From contig DASTZZ010000003.1 in NCBI GenBank assembly GCA_035764005.1, positions 31,234-95,233 of the forward strand: a stretch of 64,000 nucleotides of DNA, written 5' to 3'. This DNA comes from Terriglobales bacterium. Lineage in GTDB: Bacteria; Acidobacteriota; Terriglobia; Terriglobales; Acidobacteriaceae. Shown piece after piece: positions 1 through 7,951 of this stretch (within the stretch, counting starts at the first letter, position 1; each line of letters starts with the position of its first letter). The notes beneath the pieces were generated by a model. That model did no database searches. It was not told the origin of the DNA and was given only the letters and a program-made list of their open reading frames with translations. The translations under genes and the position numbers were made by a program.

Positions 1-106
1 ATAGCAGGCTATTTCGGAAATCCCCGACTGCCTTGTCCATGCGGTTCTTCAGTTGTGTGTGAATGTCTCGCAGTGCCGGATTGCCGGCCATAACGGAAAC
101 AGCCAT
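1..106 (-). CDS. frr: Ribosome recycling factor, 5' end only (partial)
   Basis: Partial gene running off the left edge; only the first 35 codons are present. Read leftward from the ATG at 106, the peptide contains LKNRMDKAVGDFRNSL, which fits the first long helix of ribosome recycling factor (family pattern with R-M-D-K-A and a following F-R). RRF splits the post-termination ribosome together with EF-G in the cytoplasm. A GGAG lies seven bases upstream of this ATG, so I prefer it to the in-frame ATG at 91. It diverges from murJ, leaving about 120 bp for both promoters. The conserved R-T-G-R-A motif that would confirm the call lies outside the window. Confidence 0.8.
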   Translation of the reverse strand, partial: MAVSVMAGNPALRDIHTQLKNRMDKAVGDFRNSLL

Positions 107-225
107 CGCACGCTCCAGAGTCGGTCCATGCGCAGGACCGGATGTTCAAAGACTCGTAATTATAAAGGAAGCTCCGAAGCGACTTTGCCGGCTCAGCAGA
201 TGCTAGATTGACTGCGGGACCATTC

Positions 226-1821
226 ATGCCGTCTTCCACAGAGAGTCCGTCCGTGGCGAAACCATCCGAGAGTGTTGGACGCTCGGCAACTCTGGTTGCT
301 GCGGGGATATTCCTCAGCAAAATTGTTGGCCTGCTCCGGGAAACGGTATTTGCGCACTATTTTGGCGGATCCGACGCAGCAGACGTCTTTCGCGCTGCCG
401 TGCGCATACCCAACGTCCTGCAAAATCTGTTTGGCGAAGGCGTACTCTCGGCGTCGTTCATCCCTGTCTATGTGCGGCTGCGCGCTACTGGTAATGAGGA
501 AGAGGCAAGCGATTTAGCCGACGCCATCGCCGGGTTGCTGGCGATGGTCACCTCAATTCTGGTGCTCATCGGCGTGCTCGCTACCCCGTACATCATCGAC
601 GCGATCGCTCCTGGGTTCCACGGTGCCAAGCGCGAACTCACGATTCGTCTCGTACGAATCTTTTTTCCCGGAGCGGGACTGCTGGTGATGTCGGCCTGGT
701 GTCTGGGAATCCTGAACAGCCACCGCAAGTTCTTCCTGTCTTACGCAGCGCCAGTCGCCTGGAACGCGGTGATGATCGCAACGATGATCACGTTTGGGCG
801 ATCGCACACCGAAGACTCGCTGGCAGTGATCACCGCCTGGGGATCGGTGATCGGAAGCGGCTTGCAATTTGGCGTGCAACTGCCGGTCACGCTCCGCCTG
901 GTGCGCCGATTACGTGTTCAGCTTGGACTGAAATTGGCGTCAGTTCGCGAGGTGATTCACAATTTTTTTCCTGTGCTCGTCAGCCGCGGTGTGGTGCAGT
1001 TGAGCGCTTACATCGATTCCATGATTGCGACTCTGCTGCCGACCGGTGCTGTGGCCCATTTTGGATATGCGCAGGTGTTATACACGCTGCCGATAAGTCT
1101 TTTTGGCATGAGCGTCTCGGCCGCTGAGCTACCGACAATGTCAGGTGCCCTTGGAAATGAGAGCGAGATTGCCGCGGAGCTTCGTGCTCGACTGGGAAGA
1201 GCTTTGCGTCAGATTGCCTTTCTGGTGATTCCTTCCGCGGTGGCTTTTCTCGCCTTAGGCGACATTGTATCGGCTGCCATCTATCAAAGCGGACGATTCA
1301 AGCACTCAGACGCAATCTACGTTTGGGCAGTGCTCGCCGGATCGGCGATCGGATTATTGGCATCGTCGCTCGGGCGACTTTATTCCTCGACCTACTACGC
1401 TCTTCGCGACACGCGCACCCCGCTGCGCTTCGCCATGGTGCGCGTGGGACTCACCACGGTCCTGGGACTCTTCTGCGCCCTGCGCTTACCTCAGATGATC
1501 GGTATCAGCCGGAGCTGGGGCGTCGCCGGACTGACGGCGTCCGCCGGAATCGCGGGGTGGGTGGAGTTTCTACTGCTGCGCTGGAAGCTTCATCAGCGGA
1601 TCGGGACTGTACAGCCAGCGAGCGCCTTTCTCGCCAAGCTCTGGATTGCGGCTGCCATTTCAGCTGCCGGAGCGTGGGCCATCAAGCTGGGAATCGGGCA
1701 GCATCGACCGCGCCTTATGGCCATTGCCATTCTCATCCCGTATGGATTGTTCTATTTTGGCATTACGTCAATTCTGAAAATTCCTGAAGCGCAGACCGTT
1801 CTTAGGCGGTTGAAGCGGTGA
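226..1821 (+). CDS. murJ: Lipid II flippase MurJ
   Basis: Polytopic inner-membrane protein of about 531 residues that flips lipid II, the peptidoglycan precursor, to the periplasmic face (MOP/MviN family). The N-terminus has the family signature: TLVAAGIFLSKIVGLLRE, then an A-H-Y-F-G-G stretch, and the charged central cavity residues sit in the first helices. About 14 hydrophobic segments can be traced, as usual for MurJ (about 510-530 aa). An in-frame TTG at 208 would add six residues, but the ATG at 226 is preceded by GGGA and is preferred. The stop codon at 1819-1821 abuts an inverted repeat. The gene converges on polA and diverges from frr, so it is probably transcribed alone. Confidence 0.93.
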   Translation: MPSSTESPSVAKPSESVGRSATLVAAGIFLSKIVGLLRETVFAHYFGGSDAADVFRAAVRIPNVLQNLFGEGVLSASFIPVYVRLRATGNEEEASDLADAIAGLLAMVTSILVLIGVLATPYIIDAIAPGFHGAKRELTIRLVRIFFPGAGLLVMSAWCLGILNSHRKFFLSYAAPVAWNAVMIATMITFGRSHTEDSLAVITAWGSVIGSGLQFGVQLPVTLRLVRRLRVQLGLKLASVREVIHNFFPVLVSRGVVQLSAYIDSMIATLLPTGAVAHFGYAQVLYTLPISLFGMSVSAAELPTMSGALGNESEIAAELRARLGRALRQIAFLVIPSAVAFLALGDIVSAAIYQSGRFKHSDAIYVWAVLAGSAIGLLASSLGRLYSSTYYALRDTRTPLRFAMVRVGLTTVLGLFCALRLPQMIGISRSWGVAGLTASAGIAGWVEFLLLRWKLHQRIGTVQPASAFLAKLWIAAAISAAGAWAIKLGIGQHRPRLMAIAILIPYGLFYFGITSILKIPEAQTVLRRLKR

Positions 1822-1958
1822 CGGAACCAGCGGTGGTAGCCCGTGGGGCAGCCGCTTCTATTTGCGCCTGCTTCCTCGGTTCCGCTATCAGCAATGTCTA
1901 AGACGTGAGCTGGCCATTCGGCCATCTCCCGCCCACCGGCTACCGCCGGCGGTTCCGT
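1821..1958. repeat. Intergenic inverted repeat, class 2 (GGTAGCC/GTGGG type)
   Basis: The left arm (1821-1848) begins ACGGAACC and contains GGTGGTAGCCCGTGGGG. The right arm (1928-1958) contains CCCGCCCACCGGCTACCGCC and ends GGTTCCGT, an imperfect reverse complement. It fills the whole gap between the convergent murJ and polA genes. A similar element is at 41052-41184. It looks like a REP/MITE-type palindrome that could also end transcription from both sides. Confidence 0.7.
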
Positions 1959-1977
1959 TGTGCATTTGCCGGAACCG

Positions 1978-4701
1978 TTATTCCAAATCCCGCCAGTTTT
2001 GCCCTACGCCAACATCGACCATTAGCGGCACTTTGAATGGGTAGACATTCTGCATGTGCTCACATACCAGCTCACGCATAGTATCGATTTCCTTCTCGGG
2101 AACTTCGAAGACCAGTTCGTCGTGAACCTGCAGCGTCATGCGAGATCGCAATTTGCGGTGAGTGATATCGGCATCGATTTTGATCATCGCCAGTTTGATT
2201 ACATCGGCAGCCGTTCCTTGCAGAGGCGTGTTTACGGCAGTGCGCTCGGCAAAGCCGCGCATATTGGCGTTCTTGCTGTTGATGTCAGGAATGGGACGGA
2301 TCCGACCAAAGAGCGTACGCACGCGCTGCTCACGCCGGGTCTCTTCGAGCACGCGCTCGATGAACGCGCGCACGCCTTTGTAGCGTTCGAAATAAGTCTC
2401 GATGTACTTCTTAGCCTCTTTCTGCTCGATGTTGAGCTGAGCCGCGAGGCCGAAAGGCGAGATGCCGTACACGATCCCGAAGTTGACGGCTTTGGCCCGA
2501 CTGCGATGCTCAGCGGTAATCAGCATAGGAGGCACGCCGAACACTTCGCTTGCGGTGAGCTGATGAATGTCGTCTTCGCGACGGTAAGCCTCGACAAGCA
2601 ATGGATCTTCCGAGAAATGCGCGAGTAATCGCAGCTCGATCTGTGAGTAGTCGGCCGAAAGCAAAACGTTTCCCGGCTCAGCGATAAAGGCCGAGCGAAT
2701 CTCACGTCCCAATTCGGTACGAATCGGAATGTTCTGCAGATTGGGATTGGTCGACGAAAGCCGGCCAGTCGCCGTTCCGGCAGGATTGAACGTCGTGTGG
2801 ACGCGGCCAGTGCGCGAATCGACGAGTGTCGGCAGCGAATCAACATAAGTGGATTTCAGCTTAGAAAGCTGACGGAAATCGAGGACCTTGCGCGCGATCT
2901 CGTGCTCGACCGCCAAATCTTCAAGCACGTCCACCGCTGTCGAAATGGTTTTGCCTTTGCCGTACTTCACCGGCTTAGGCAGGCCGAGCTTATTAAAGAG
3001 CACGTCCCCGAGCTGGCGTGGAGAGTTGACGTTGAACTCTATGCCCGCAATGGCGTGAATCTCTTTCGAGCGAGCATCGCACTGCTTTTCCAGTTCGACC
3101 GACATCCGGCTCAGAGCACTCGTGTCGATCTTTACTCCTACGCCCTCCATGCGCGCCAGCACCGGCATGAGCGGCAGGTCAATAGTGTCGTAAACGTTAA
3201 CGAGCCCGTCTTCGGCTTCGACTTCCTGACGCAGAGTGCGTGCGAGGCGCAGGGTAACGTCGGCAGCTTCGGGCGTCGTTCCTGCGAGCTGCAGATTAAA
3301 GCGGCGCAATGCGACTTCCGGGAGTGTGTGGCTGCTGTAAGTAGGATTCAGCAGATAGGAAAAGAGCATTACGTCGTCGCGAACTCCGGCCAAGGTTGCT
3401 TCTCTTTCAGCGAGTAGTCGTAACGCAGACTTGGAGTCGTGTATCGTTTTGGGAATCGACGGATCACTGAGCATCTCGTCAATGCTTTTGGAAAGCGCAT
3501 TATCGATCAGCCGTGTGTTGAAACCGGAATTCTCTTCAACAGAAATACCGATTTCTATAGGGTCGCAGCCTTGCTGCTTGATATTCAGCAGTGGAAGCTC
3601 GGGTTCGTCTTCTGCACTCGGCTCGGCAGCTCCTGGAGCACTCGCGGGAGCGCAGATCGCGAGCCCGACTCCTTTATTCGCGTTCTTGAGCAGCCTCTGA
3701 AGTTGTTGCGCGCTCTTGAGCTCGCCGTATTCGACGGTGCTGGCGTCCGTTGTTCGTACAAAGTCCTTCAGTAGCGTCGTGAATTCCAGTTCGCTGAACA
3801 ACTCGCGGCAGCCTTCGTAATCAGGCTCCTGCGCGCGCATGGTTTCGAGGTTCAGGTGGACGGGAACATTGGTATCGATCGTCACCAGCTCTTTGCTGCG
3901 CAGCACCACATTCCGGTTGTTCAGGAGCGATTCGCGATACGTCTTGCGCTCGACTTCATCGGCATGATCAAGCGCGTTCTCGACCGAACCAAAGCGCTTG
4001 ACCAGCTCGACGGAACCCTTGTCGCCAATTCCCGGAGCGCCAGGGATGTTGTCGATGGAATCGCCGCGCAACGCCATGACGTCGATCACCTGCTGCGGAG
4101 GCACGCCGAGGATCTCTTCGACTTTCGCGGCATCGCAGATCAGATTGTCCTTTGTAGGATTGAGCACGCAGATGTCTTTGCCCACGAGCTGCAGCATATC
4201 CTTATCGCTAGAGACTACGTAAACCGGATATCCGGAAGAGACGGCCTTGTGCGCGAGCGTGCCGATCACATCGTCGGCTTCGAATCCAGCCTGTTCCAGA
4301 ATAGGAATCCGGTAGGCATCGAGCGCGCGGCGAATGTACGGCAACTGCTGCGCCAGATCGTGCGGCATCTCCGTACGGTTGGCCTTATACCCGCCATACG
4401 CGACTTCCTGGTAGCTCTGGGTCTTGCTGTCGAAGCGCTTAACCGACGAGATTGCCTTCGCTTGCTCGTCACGGAACGTAGGCGCGGCAACATCGAAGAC
4501 AGCCGCCAGGTATTGCGGGCTAAAGTCCGCGCGCAGCTTGTTCAGCATGTTGACGAAGACGAACGTAGCCGCAGTCGGAATGCCGGTGCGGGTCGACATT
4601 GGACGCTGCCGCTGCATGGCGTGATACGCGCGGAAGATGAATGACATTGCGTCGATCAGAAAAACGTGCACACGCGCTTCGGGTTGTGGCTTGGCAGACA
4701 A
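1978..4701 (-). CDS. polA: DNA polymerase I
   Basis: 907-residue family A polymerase for Okazaki-fragment processing and repair synthesis. Residues 1 to about 300 are the 5'-3' flap nuclease (FLIDAMSFIFRAYHAM at the start, GSPGIGDKG-like helix-hairpin-helix seen as IPGAPGIGDKG). Residues about 510-907 are the polymerase with motif A SADYSQIELR, motif B RSRAKAVNFGIVYG and motif C QVHDELVFE. The middle 3'-5' exonuclease-like region lacks the D-x-E of ExoI (GLAICAP stands at that place), so proofreading is probably lost, as in Taq polymerase. The first codon is a TTG with no obvious ribosome site; a GTG 13 codons later (just before H-V-F-L-I-D) is an alternative. A lipoprotein gene lies upstream on the same strand. 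Confidence 0.96.
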   Translation of the reverse strand: MSAKPQPEARVHVFLIDAMSFIFRAYHAMQRQRPMSTRTGIPTAATFVFVNMLNKLRADFSPQYLAAVFDVAAPTFRDEQAKAISSVKRFDSKTQSYQEVAYGGYKANRTEMPHDLAQQLPYIRRALDAYRIPILEQAGFEADDVIGTLAHKAVSSGYPVYVVSSDKDMLQLVGKDICVLNPTKDNLICDAAKVEEILGVPPQQVIDVMALRGDSIDNIPGAPGIGDKGSVELVKRFGSVENALDHADEVERKTYRESLLNNRNVVLRSKELVTIDTNVPVHLNLETMRAQEPDYEGCRELFSELEFTTLLKDFVRTTDASTVEYGELKSAQQLQRLLKNANKGVGLAICAPASAPGAAEPSAEDEPELPLLNIKQQGCDPIEIGISVEENSGFNTRLIDNALSKSIDEMLSDPSIPKTIHDSKSALRLLAEREATLAGVRDDVMLFSYLLNPTYSSHTLPEVALRRFNLQLAGTTPEAADVTLRLARTLRQEVEAEDGLVNVYDTIDLPLMPVLARMEGVGVKIDTSALSRMSVELEKQCDARSKEIHAIAGIEFNVNSPRQLGDVLFNKLGLPKPVKYGKGKTISTAVDVLEDLAVEHEIARKVLDFRQLSKLKSTYVDSLPTLVDSRTGRVHTTFNPAGTATGRLSSTNPNLQNIPIRTELGREIRSAFIAEPGNVLLSADYSQIELRLLAHFSEDPLLVEAYRREDDIHQLTASEVFGVPPMLITAEHRSRAKAVNFGIVYGISPFGLAAQLNIEQKEAKKYIETYFERYKGVRAFIERVLEETRREQRVRTLFGRIRPIPDINSKNANMRGFAERTAVNTPLQGTAADVIKLAMIKIDADITHRKLRSRMTLQVHDELVFEVPEKEIDTMRELVCEHMQNVYPFKVPLMVDVGVGQNWRDLE

Positions 4702-4782
4702 GGGTTAGAGAAAGTTTAACAGCGGGTCAGCACAGGCGCAGGAACAACTCGGATTGCGAAAGACAGTTGGAAAGTGGATGCT

Positions 4783-4800
4783 GCTTCCTGTTTAGGAAGC
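4783..4800 (-). terminator. Short hairpin after the lipoprotein gene
   Basis: GCTTCCT and AGGAAGC form a perfect seven-pair stem with a four-base loop, six bases past the stop codon of the upstream lipoprotein gene and before polA. There is no T-run after it, so it may be an attenuator-like or processing hairpin rather than a full terminator. Confidence 0.3.
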
Positions 4801-4805
4801 CATGC

Positions 4806-5369
4806 TCAATATTTCCAGGAACACGTAGTGGAGTTCTTGAACGCCCACGCCCCGTTTTCTTTCGTTGCGGATATTGCACGGCCTGAACCGCATTGCGGGC
4901 CGCATAGATCATTCACTGCGAACAAGGCCTCACTTCCACCGCGGTTAAAGGCCACACGCGAAAACGAGATCATATGCAGTCCATTGGCGGCGCTAGGCAG
5001 ATGTCTCACGTTCAGAACCTGATAGGGCCAGGGAAGACGCATTGATGCCGGCGCGGTGTCGATCTCGTAATCTGCATTGCCCAGCTTGTGCAGTTCATGC
5101 ATCAGCGAATTCGAAACACCGTCGTTCTGGTGCAGGGTCTTGGCGCAACCCTCCTGCCGCAGCGGATCGAAGACAAATGTCTGATCATCCAGGTACAGAT
5201 GCTCGGGGGCTTTATTGGCGAAGCGCTGTTTCAGCCAATCGCGATAGAGGTCCATCTCTTGCGATGTGATTTGATTCGGGATTTTCGGTGTGCAGCCAAG
5301 CGTTAAAAAGACCAAAGCAGAAATTAACGCTGTGATCAGGAGTTGCAGCAATCGGGGTGATGATCGCAT
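4806..5369 (-). CDS. Predicted lipoprotein, function unknown
   Basis: 187 residues. The start has two basic residues, a hydrophobic helix and the lipobox L-T-L-G-C at about residue 26, so it should be a lipid-anchored envelope protein. The mature part is soluble, with five further cysteines, including C-G-P-Q-C near the C-terminus and a final S-T-T-C-S-W-K-Y, which suggests disulfides. I do not recognise the family. It sits about 100 bp upstream of polA on the same strand, separated by a short hairpin. Nothing shows a functional link to DNA replication. The ATG start is supported by the signal peptide beginning right after it. Confidence 0.75.
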   Translation of the reverse strand: MRSSPRLLQLLITALISALVFLTLGCTPKIPNQITSQEMDLYRDWLKQRFANKAPEHLYLDDQTFVFDPLRQEGCAKTLHQNDGVSNSLMHELHKLGNADYEIDTAPASMRLPWPYQVLNVRHLPSAANGLHMISFSRVAFNRGGSEALFAVNDLCGPQCGSGRAISATKENGAWAFKNSTTCSWKY

Positions 5370-5422
5370 TTACGTGAAAGTTGAACCAAATATACATCTA
5401 CTCAAGCAGCTTCTGGAGGTAC

Positions 5423-6064
5423 TCACGCGGCTTCTGGCGGTTCTTCTTTCCTGGCAGTTCGCGATTTGCGGAAGTGCAGGTGCGACAAGATAAGCGCAAC
5501 CAGGACCGCAAGCCCTACCAAGACCCAGGCGAGATGCTTTGCCATTACTGCCGAAACCATGCTCACGATCCCTGGACCGAACTTCACGACCAGAAACCCT
5601 AAAATGAGAAACCTGATTACGCGGCCCACGAAAATCGACAGAAGGAACAGATAGGGACGCATCTCAAACACACCCGCGCCAAGCAGGAACAACTTGAATG
5701 GCGTAGGCGGAGGAAGCATGGCGGGAATCATCATGGCGAAGAACTCCTGATTTTCGAAACGATCGCGCATCCGCTCGAAGCTTTTGCGGTCGATGCGCTT
5801 GAGCAGCAGCAACTCGCCTCCTGCTCTGCCGATCCCATATGGAATGAGACTGCCTACGGCCGATCCAGCCGATGCCATGAAGACGTACAACCAGATTTTC
5901 AGCGGATGAGCATACACATAGCCCGCGACCACCGGATCCAACGGAATGCCGAAAGCCGCGGAATCGAGGATTGCTACAGCGAAAATACCCCAGGACCCAA
6001 GCGGTTGCAGCACCGACCAGATGAAATGCGTGTAGCGAGAGAGGATGTGCTTGATCGTGTTCAA
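5423..6064 (-). CDS. DedA/VTT-domain membrane protein (YqaA-like)
   Basis: 213-residue inner-membrane protein of the DedA/SNARE-associated (VTT) superfamily, members of which flip or transport lipids such as undecaprenyl phosphate and phosphatidylethanolamine and keep the membrane potential. Visible traits are the early LDSAAFGIPLDPVVAG re-entrant segment, a G-S-x-x-G-Y/P-x-x-G-R-x-G-G motif (GSLIPYGIGRAGGE), the later P-x-P-F-K segment (PPTPFKLFLLGAGVF), and about four to five helices. The C-terminus is basic and ends in E-E-P-P-E-A-A. The start is a TTG without a clear ribosome site, so the true N-terminus is uncertain. It is transcribed on the same strand as the lipoprotein and polA but 53 bp upstream, possibly in one unit. 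Confidence 0.85.
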   Translation of the reverse strand: MNTIKHILSRYTHFIWSVLQPLGSWGIFAVAILDSAAFGIPLDPVVAGYVYAHPLKIWLYVFMASAGSAVGSLIPYGIGRAGGELLLLKRIDRKSFERMRDRFENQEFFAMMIPAMLPPPTPFKLFLLGAGVFEMRPYLFLLSIFVGRVIRFLILGFLVVKFGPGIVSMVSAVMAKHLAWVLVGLAVLVALILSHLHFRKSRTARKEEPPEAA

Positions 6065-6221
6065 AATCAGGAGAGCTTTTATTGTAAAGGCGGATTACGG
6101 TCCGACTGAGAGCGCGAGTTCCCGGTGCGCTTTCTCTGGCTCGGTGCAATTCTGGAGCATCCTCAGCACTTGGAGCTGAGGATCCGGTCATCTCCCAGCC
6201 GCCAGCCGACGGTTCTCTGGT

Positions 6222-6710
6222 TTAGTGTGCTCCAGAGTGCTCGGTTTTGCCTGCGAGTAGATCGAGGGCGTGACAGATCAGCGGCAGAACTGTTTTGAGC
6301 GACTGCTCTGCTCCAGCAGGATTGCCGGGCAAATTCAAAACCAGAGATGTTCCCAAAGTGGCACAAACACCGCGCGAGAGTGCGGCAAAAGGTGTGTGTT
6401 TCATTCCTGCGTGCCGCATTACTTCAGCCACGCCGTCGATTATGCGCTCGCAGACGGCGCGAGTGGCTTCGGGAGTGACGTCGCGAGCAGCAACCCCAGT
6501 ACCACCGGTAGTAACGATGAAACGGGCTTCGGCGGAGAGTTCTCGTAGCGTGGCGGCGATCCGTTCAATGTCATCCGGAATAATTCTGGAACTCTTTACG
6601 TCGAAACCCGCATCGGCCAAAACAACACGGAGCCGCGGACCAGAAGCGTCCTGCCGAAGACCTTTATGGCAGGAGTCGCTGACGGTAATGATGGCGGCGG
6701 GAATCTTCAC
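6222..6710 (-). CDS. mog: Molybdopterin adenylyltransferase (Mog/MoaB type)
   Basis: 162 residues. MogA/MoaB-family enzymes adenylylate molybdopterin before metal insertion by MoeA, in the cytoplasm. Visible family marks are ITVSDSCHKG near the start, the binding loop TTGGTGVAARDVTPEAT and the late LNLPGNPAGAEQSL stretch. The start is a GTG whose last bases overlap the TGA of the response-regulator gene (GTGA, four bases), so translation is probably coupled. moaC and moeA lie upstream on the same strand, which agrees with a cofactor biosynthesis operon. The symbol mog is used loosely; moaB is equally possible from sequence alone. Confidence 0.88.
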   Translation of the reverse strand: MKIPAAIITVSDSCHKGLRQDASGPRLRVVLADAGFDVKSSRIIPDDIERIAATLRELSAEARFIVTTGGTGVAARDVTPEATRAVCERIIDGVAEVMRHAGMKHTPFAALSRGVCATLGTSLVLNLPGNPAGAEQSLKTVLPLICHALDLLAGKTEHSGAH

Positions 6711-7456
6711 GCGTCGAGAACGTTTTCTTCGGCATCGCGATTGGCTTCATCCAGCAGACGCAGACCTTCCATCAGTAAGCCCTGCGTGGAACGAGTGGTG
6801 CTTTGCTCGTTGCTGCTGCCGGTAAAGTCGATCTCGAACTGTCCTTCGGTCCAGGCGAGGACTTTGAAGACGGCATCGTCGCCGCGCAGCTTGCCATAAG
6901 CCGCATGGTTGATTTGGCCGTCGATGAAGTACAGATCGCAACGCTCGCTTTTGTTGCTCAGAGACAGACGACAATTCTTGTGTCCGAGTTCGAGAGACTG
7001 GAATAGGTCCATCGTATTCATCTGCTGGAGATTGCCGCGAACGACGGACTCGCCGGGCGCCGCGCGTGCCATCTTCTCCAGAGAAATCTTATCGACAACG
7101 CGCTTGAATCGCGCTGAAACCTCCTTTACGAGAAATGGCTTCTCGATCAGATCTTCCAGCTGATCCTGCATCGAGCGCAGTTGCTCGTTGATCTCGCTGC
7201 GTGTGCCAATCAGGATTGCGGGTAGCCGCGCCGTCTGCGATCGCGTGCGTACTTTTTCGATGAGCTGTTTACCGTTCAACCCTGGCATGTGGAAGTCGGA
7301 AATGACGAGATCCGGCGCCTCCTCGACGATGCGGAGCAAAGCTTCGGCCGAATTCGAGAATGCTTCGACGGCAGCGTGCGGAGATACCGCCTGCTTGAGC
7401 AGACCAACGATCATCGGATTGTCGTCCACTACCAGGACGCGGATGTTGGAAACCAT
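6707..7456 (-). CDS. Response regulator with C-terminal DUF4388 (PATAN) domain
   Basis: 249 residues. Residues 1-120 form a receiver domain: acidic pair in VLVVDDNP, phospho-acceptor Asp in LVISDFHMPGLNG, and the conserved Lys in EKPFLVKE. Residues about 140-235 match DUF4388: RGNLQQMNTMDLFQSLELG, then LYFIDGQINHAAYGKLRGDDA and LAWTEGQFEIDF. DUF4388 proteins are usually linked to motility, polarity or surface behaviour in delta-proteobacteria and Acidobacteria; the output is not DNA binding. It is odd to find it between moaC and mog, overlapping mog by four bases. No histidine kinase is nearby. Confidence 0.9.
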   Translation of the reverse strand: MVSNIRVLVVDDNPMIVGLLKQAVSPHAAVEAFSNSAEALLRIVEEAPDLVISDFHMPGLNGKQLIEKVRTRSQTARLPAILIGTRSEINEQLRSMQDQLEDLIEKPFLVKEVSARFKRVVDKISLEKMARAAPGESVVRGNLQQMNTMDLFQSLELGHKNCRLSLSNKSERCDLYFIDGQINHAAYGKLRGDDAVFKVLAWTEGQFEIDFTGSSNEQSTTRSTQGLLMEGLRLLDEANRDAEENVLDA

Positions 7457-7486
7457 GCTTGCCTATCGGCCTCTCGTTTTGCCCTG

Positions 7487-7951
7487 CTAGCGGGAATATT
7501 CTCCGCTCTTGCCCCCGGATTTTCGCTCCAGCTGAACTCGCTCGATAGTAATGCTTTTGCCCAGCGCCTTGCACATGTCGTAAACCGTGAGTGCCGCGAC
7601 GCTGGCTGCTACCAGCGCTTCCATTTCAACGCCGGTGTTCGCGGTTGTGTTTACCTTTGCGCGCACAGCAATTCCATTGTCGCGCACTGTACAACTCACA
7701 TCCACATAGGTCAGCGGTAGGGGGTGACACATTGGTATCAGCTCCGAAGTGCGCTTTGCAGCCATGATTCCGGCCAGCCGGGCGACTTCGAGGGGATTGC
7801 CTTTGGGATTGTGCGGCAGCGCGGCGAGAACATCTGCTGACATGCGAACGTAGGCGGAAGCTTCAGCCTCACGTCTTGTGGGCATCTTCTCTGAGACGTC
7901 GACCATGCGCGCTCGGCCCTTCGCATCGTAATGGGACAGTTTGCGAGCCAT
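7487..7951 (-). CDS. moaC: Cyclic pyranopterin monophosphate synthase MoaC
   Basis: About 154 residues. MoaC, with MoaA, converts GTP to cyclic pyranopterin monophosphate, the first step of molybdenum cofactor synthesis. The conserved active-site block MCHPLPLTYVDV is present, followed by GVEMEALVAASVAALTVYDM and the K-x-I-x-x-x-Q-L-x-x-K-x-G-G tail. I chose the ATG at 7951, which shares one base with the moeA stop (TGATG), rather than the longer reading from 7981: it gives the typical family N-terminus (LSHYDAKGRARMVDVSEK) and the typical length. The downstream response-regulator gene follows after 30 bp. Confidence 0.94.
   Translation of the reverse strand: MARKLSHYDAKGRARMVDVSEKMPTRREAEASAYVRMSADVLAALPHNPKGNPLEVARLAGIMAAKRTSELIPMCHPLPLTYVDVSCTVRDNGIAVRAKVNTTANTGVEMEALVAASVAALTVYDMCKALGKSITIERVQLERKSGGKSGEYSR

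Noticed and set aside
3856..4644. 262-residue open frame opposite polA
   Set aside because: Antisense to the flap-nuclease domain; no family resemblance.
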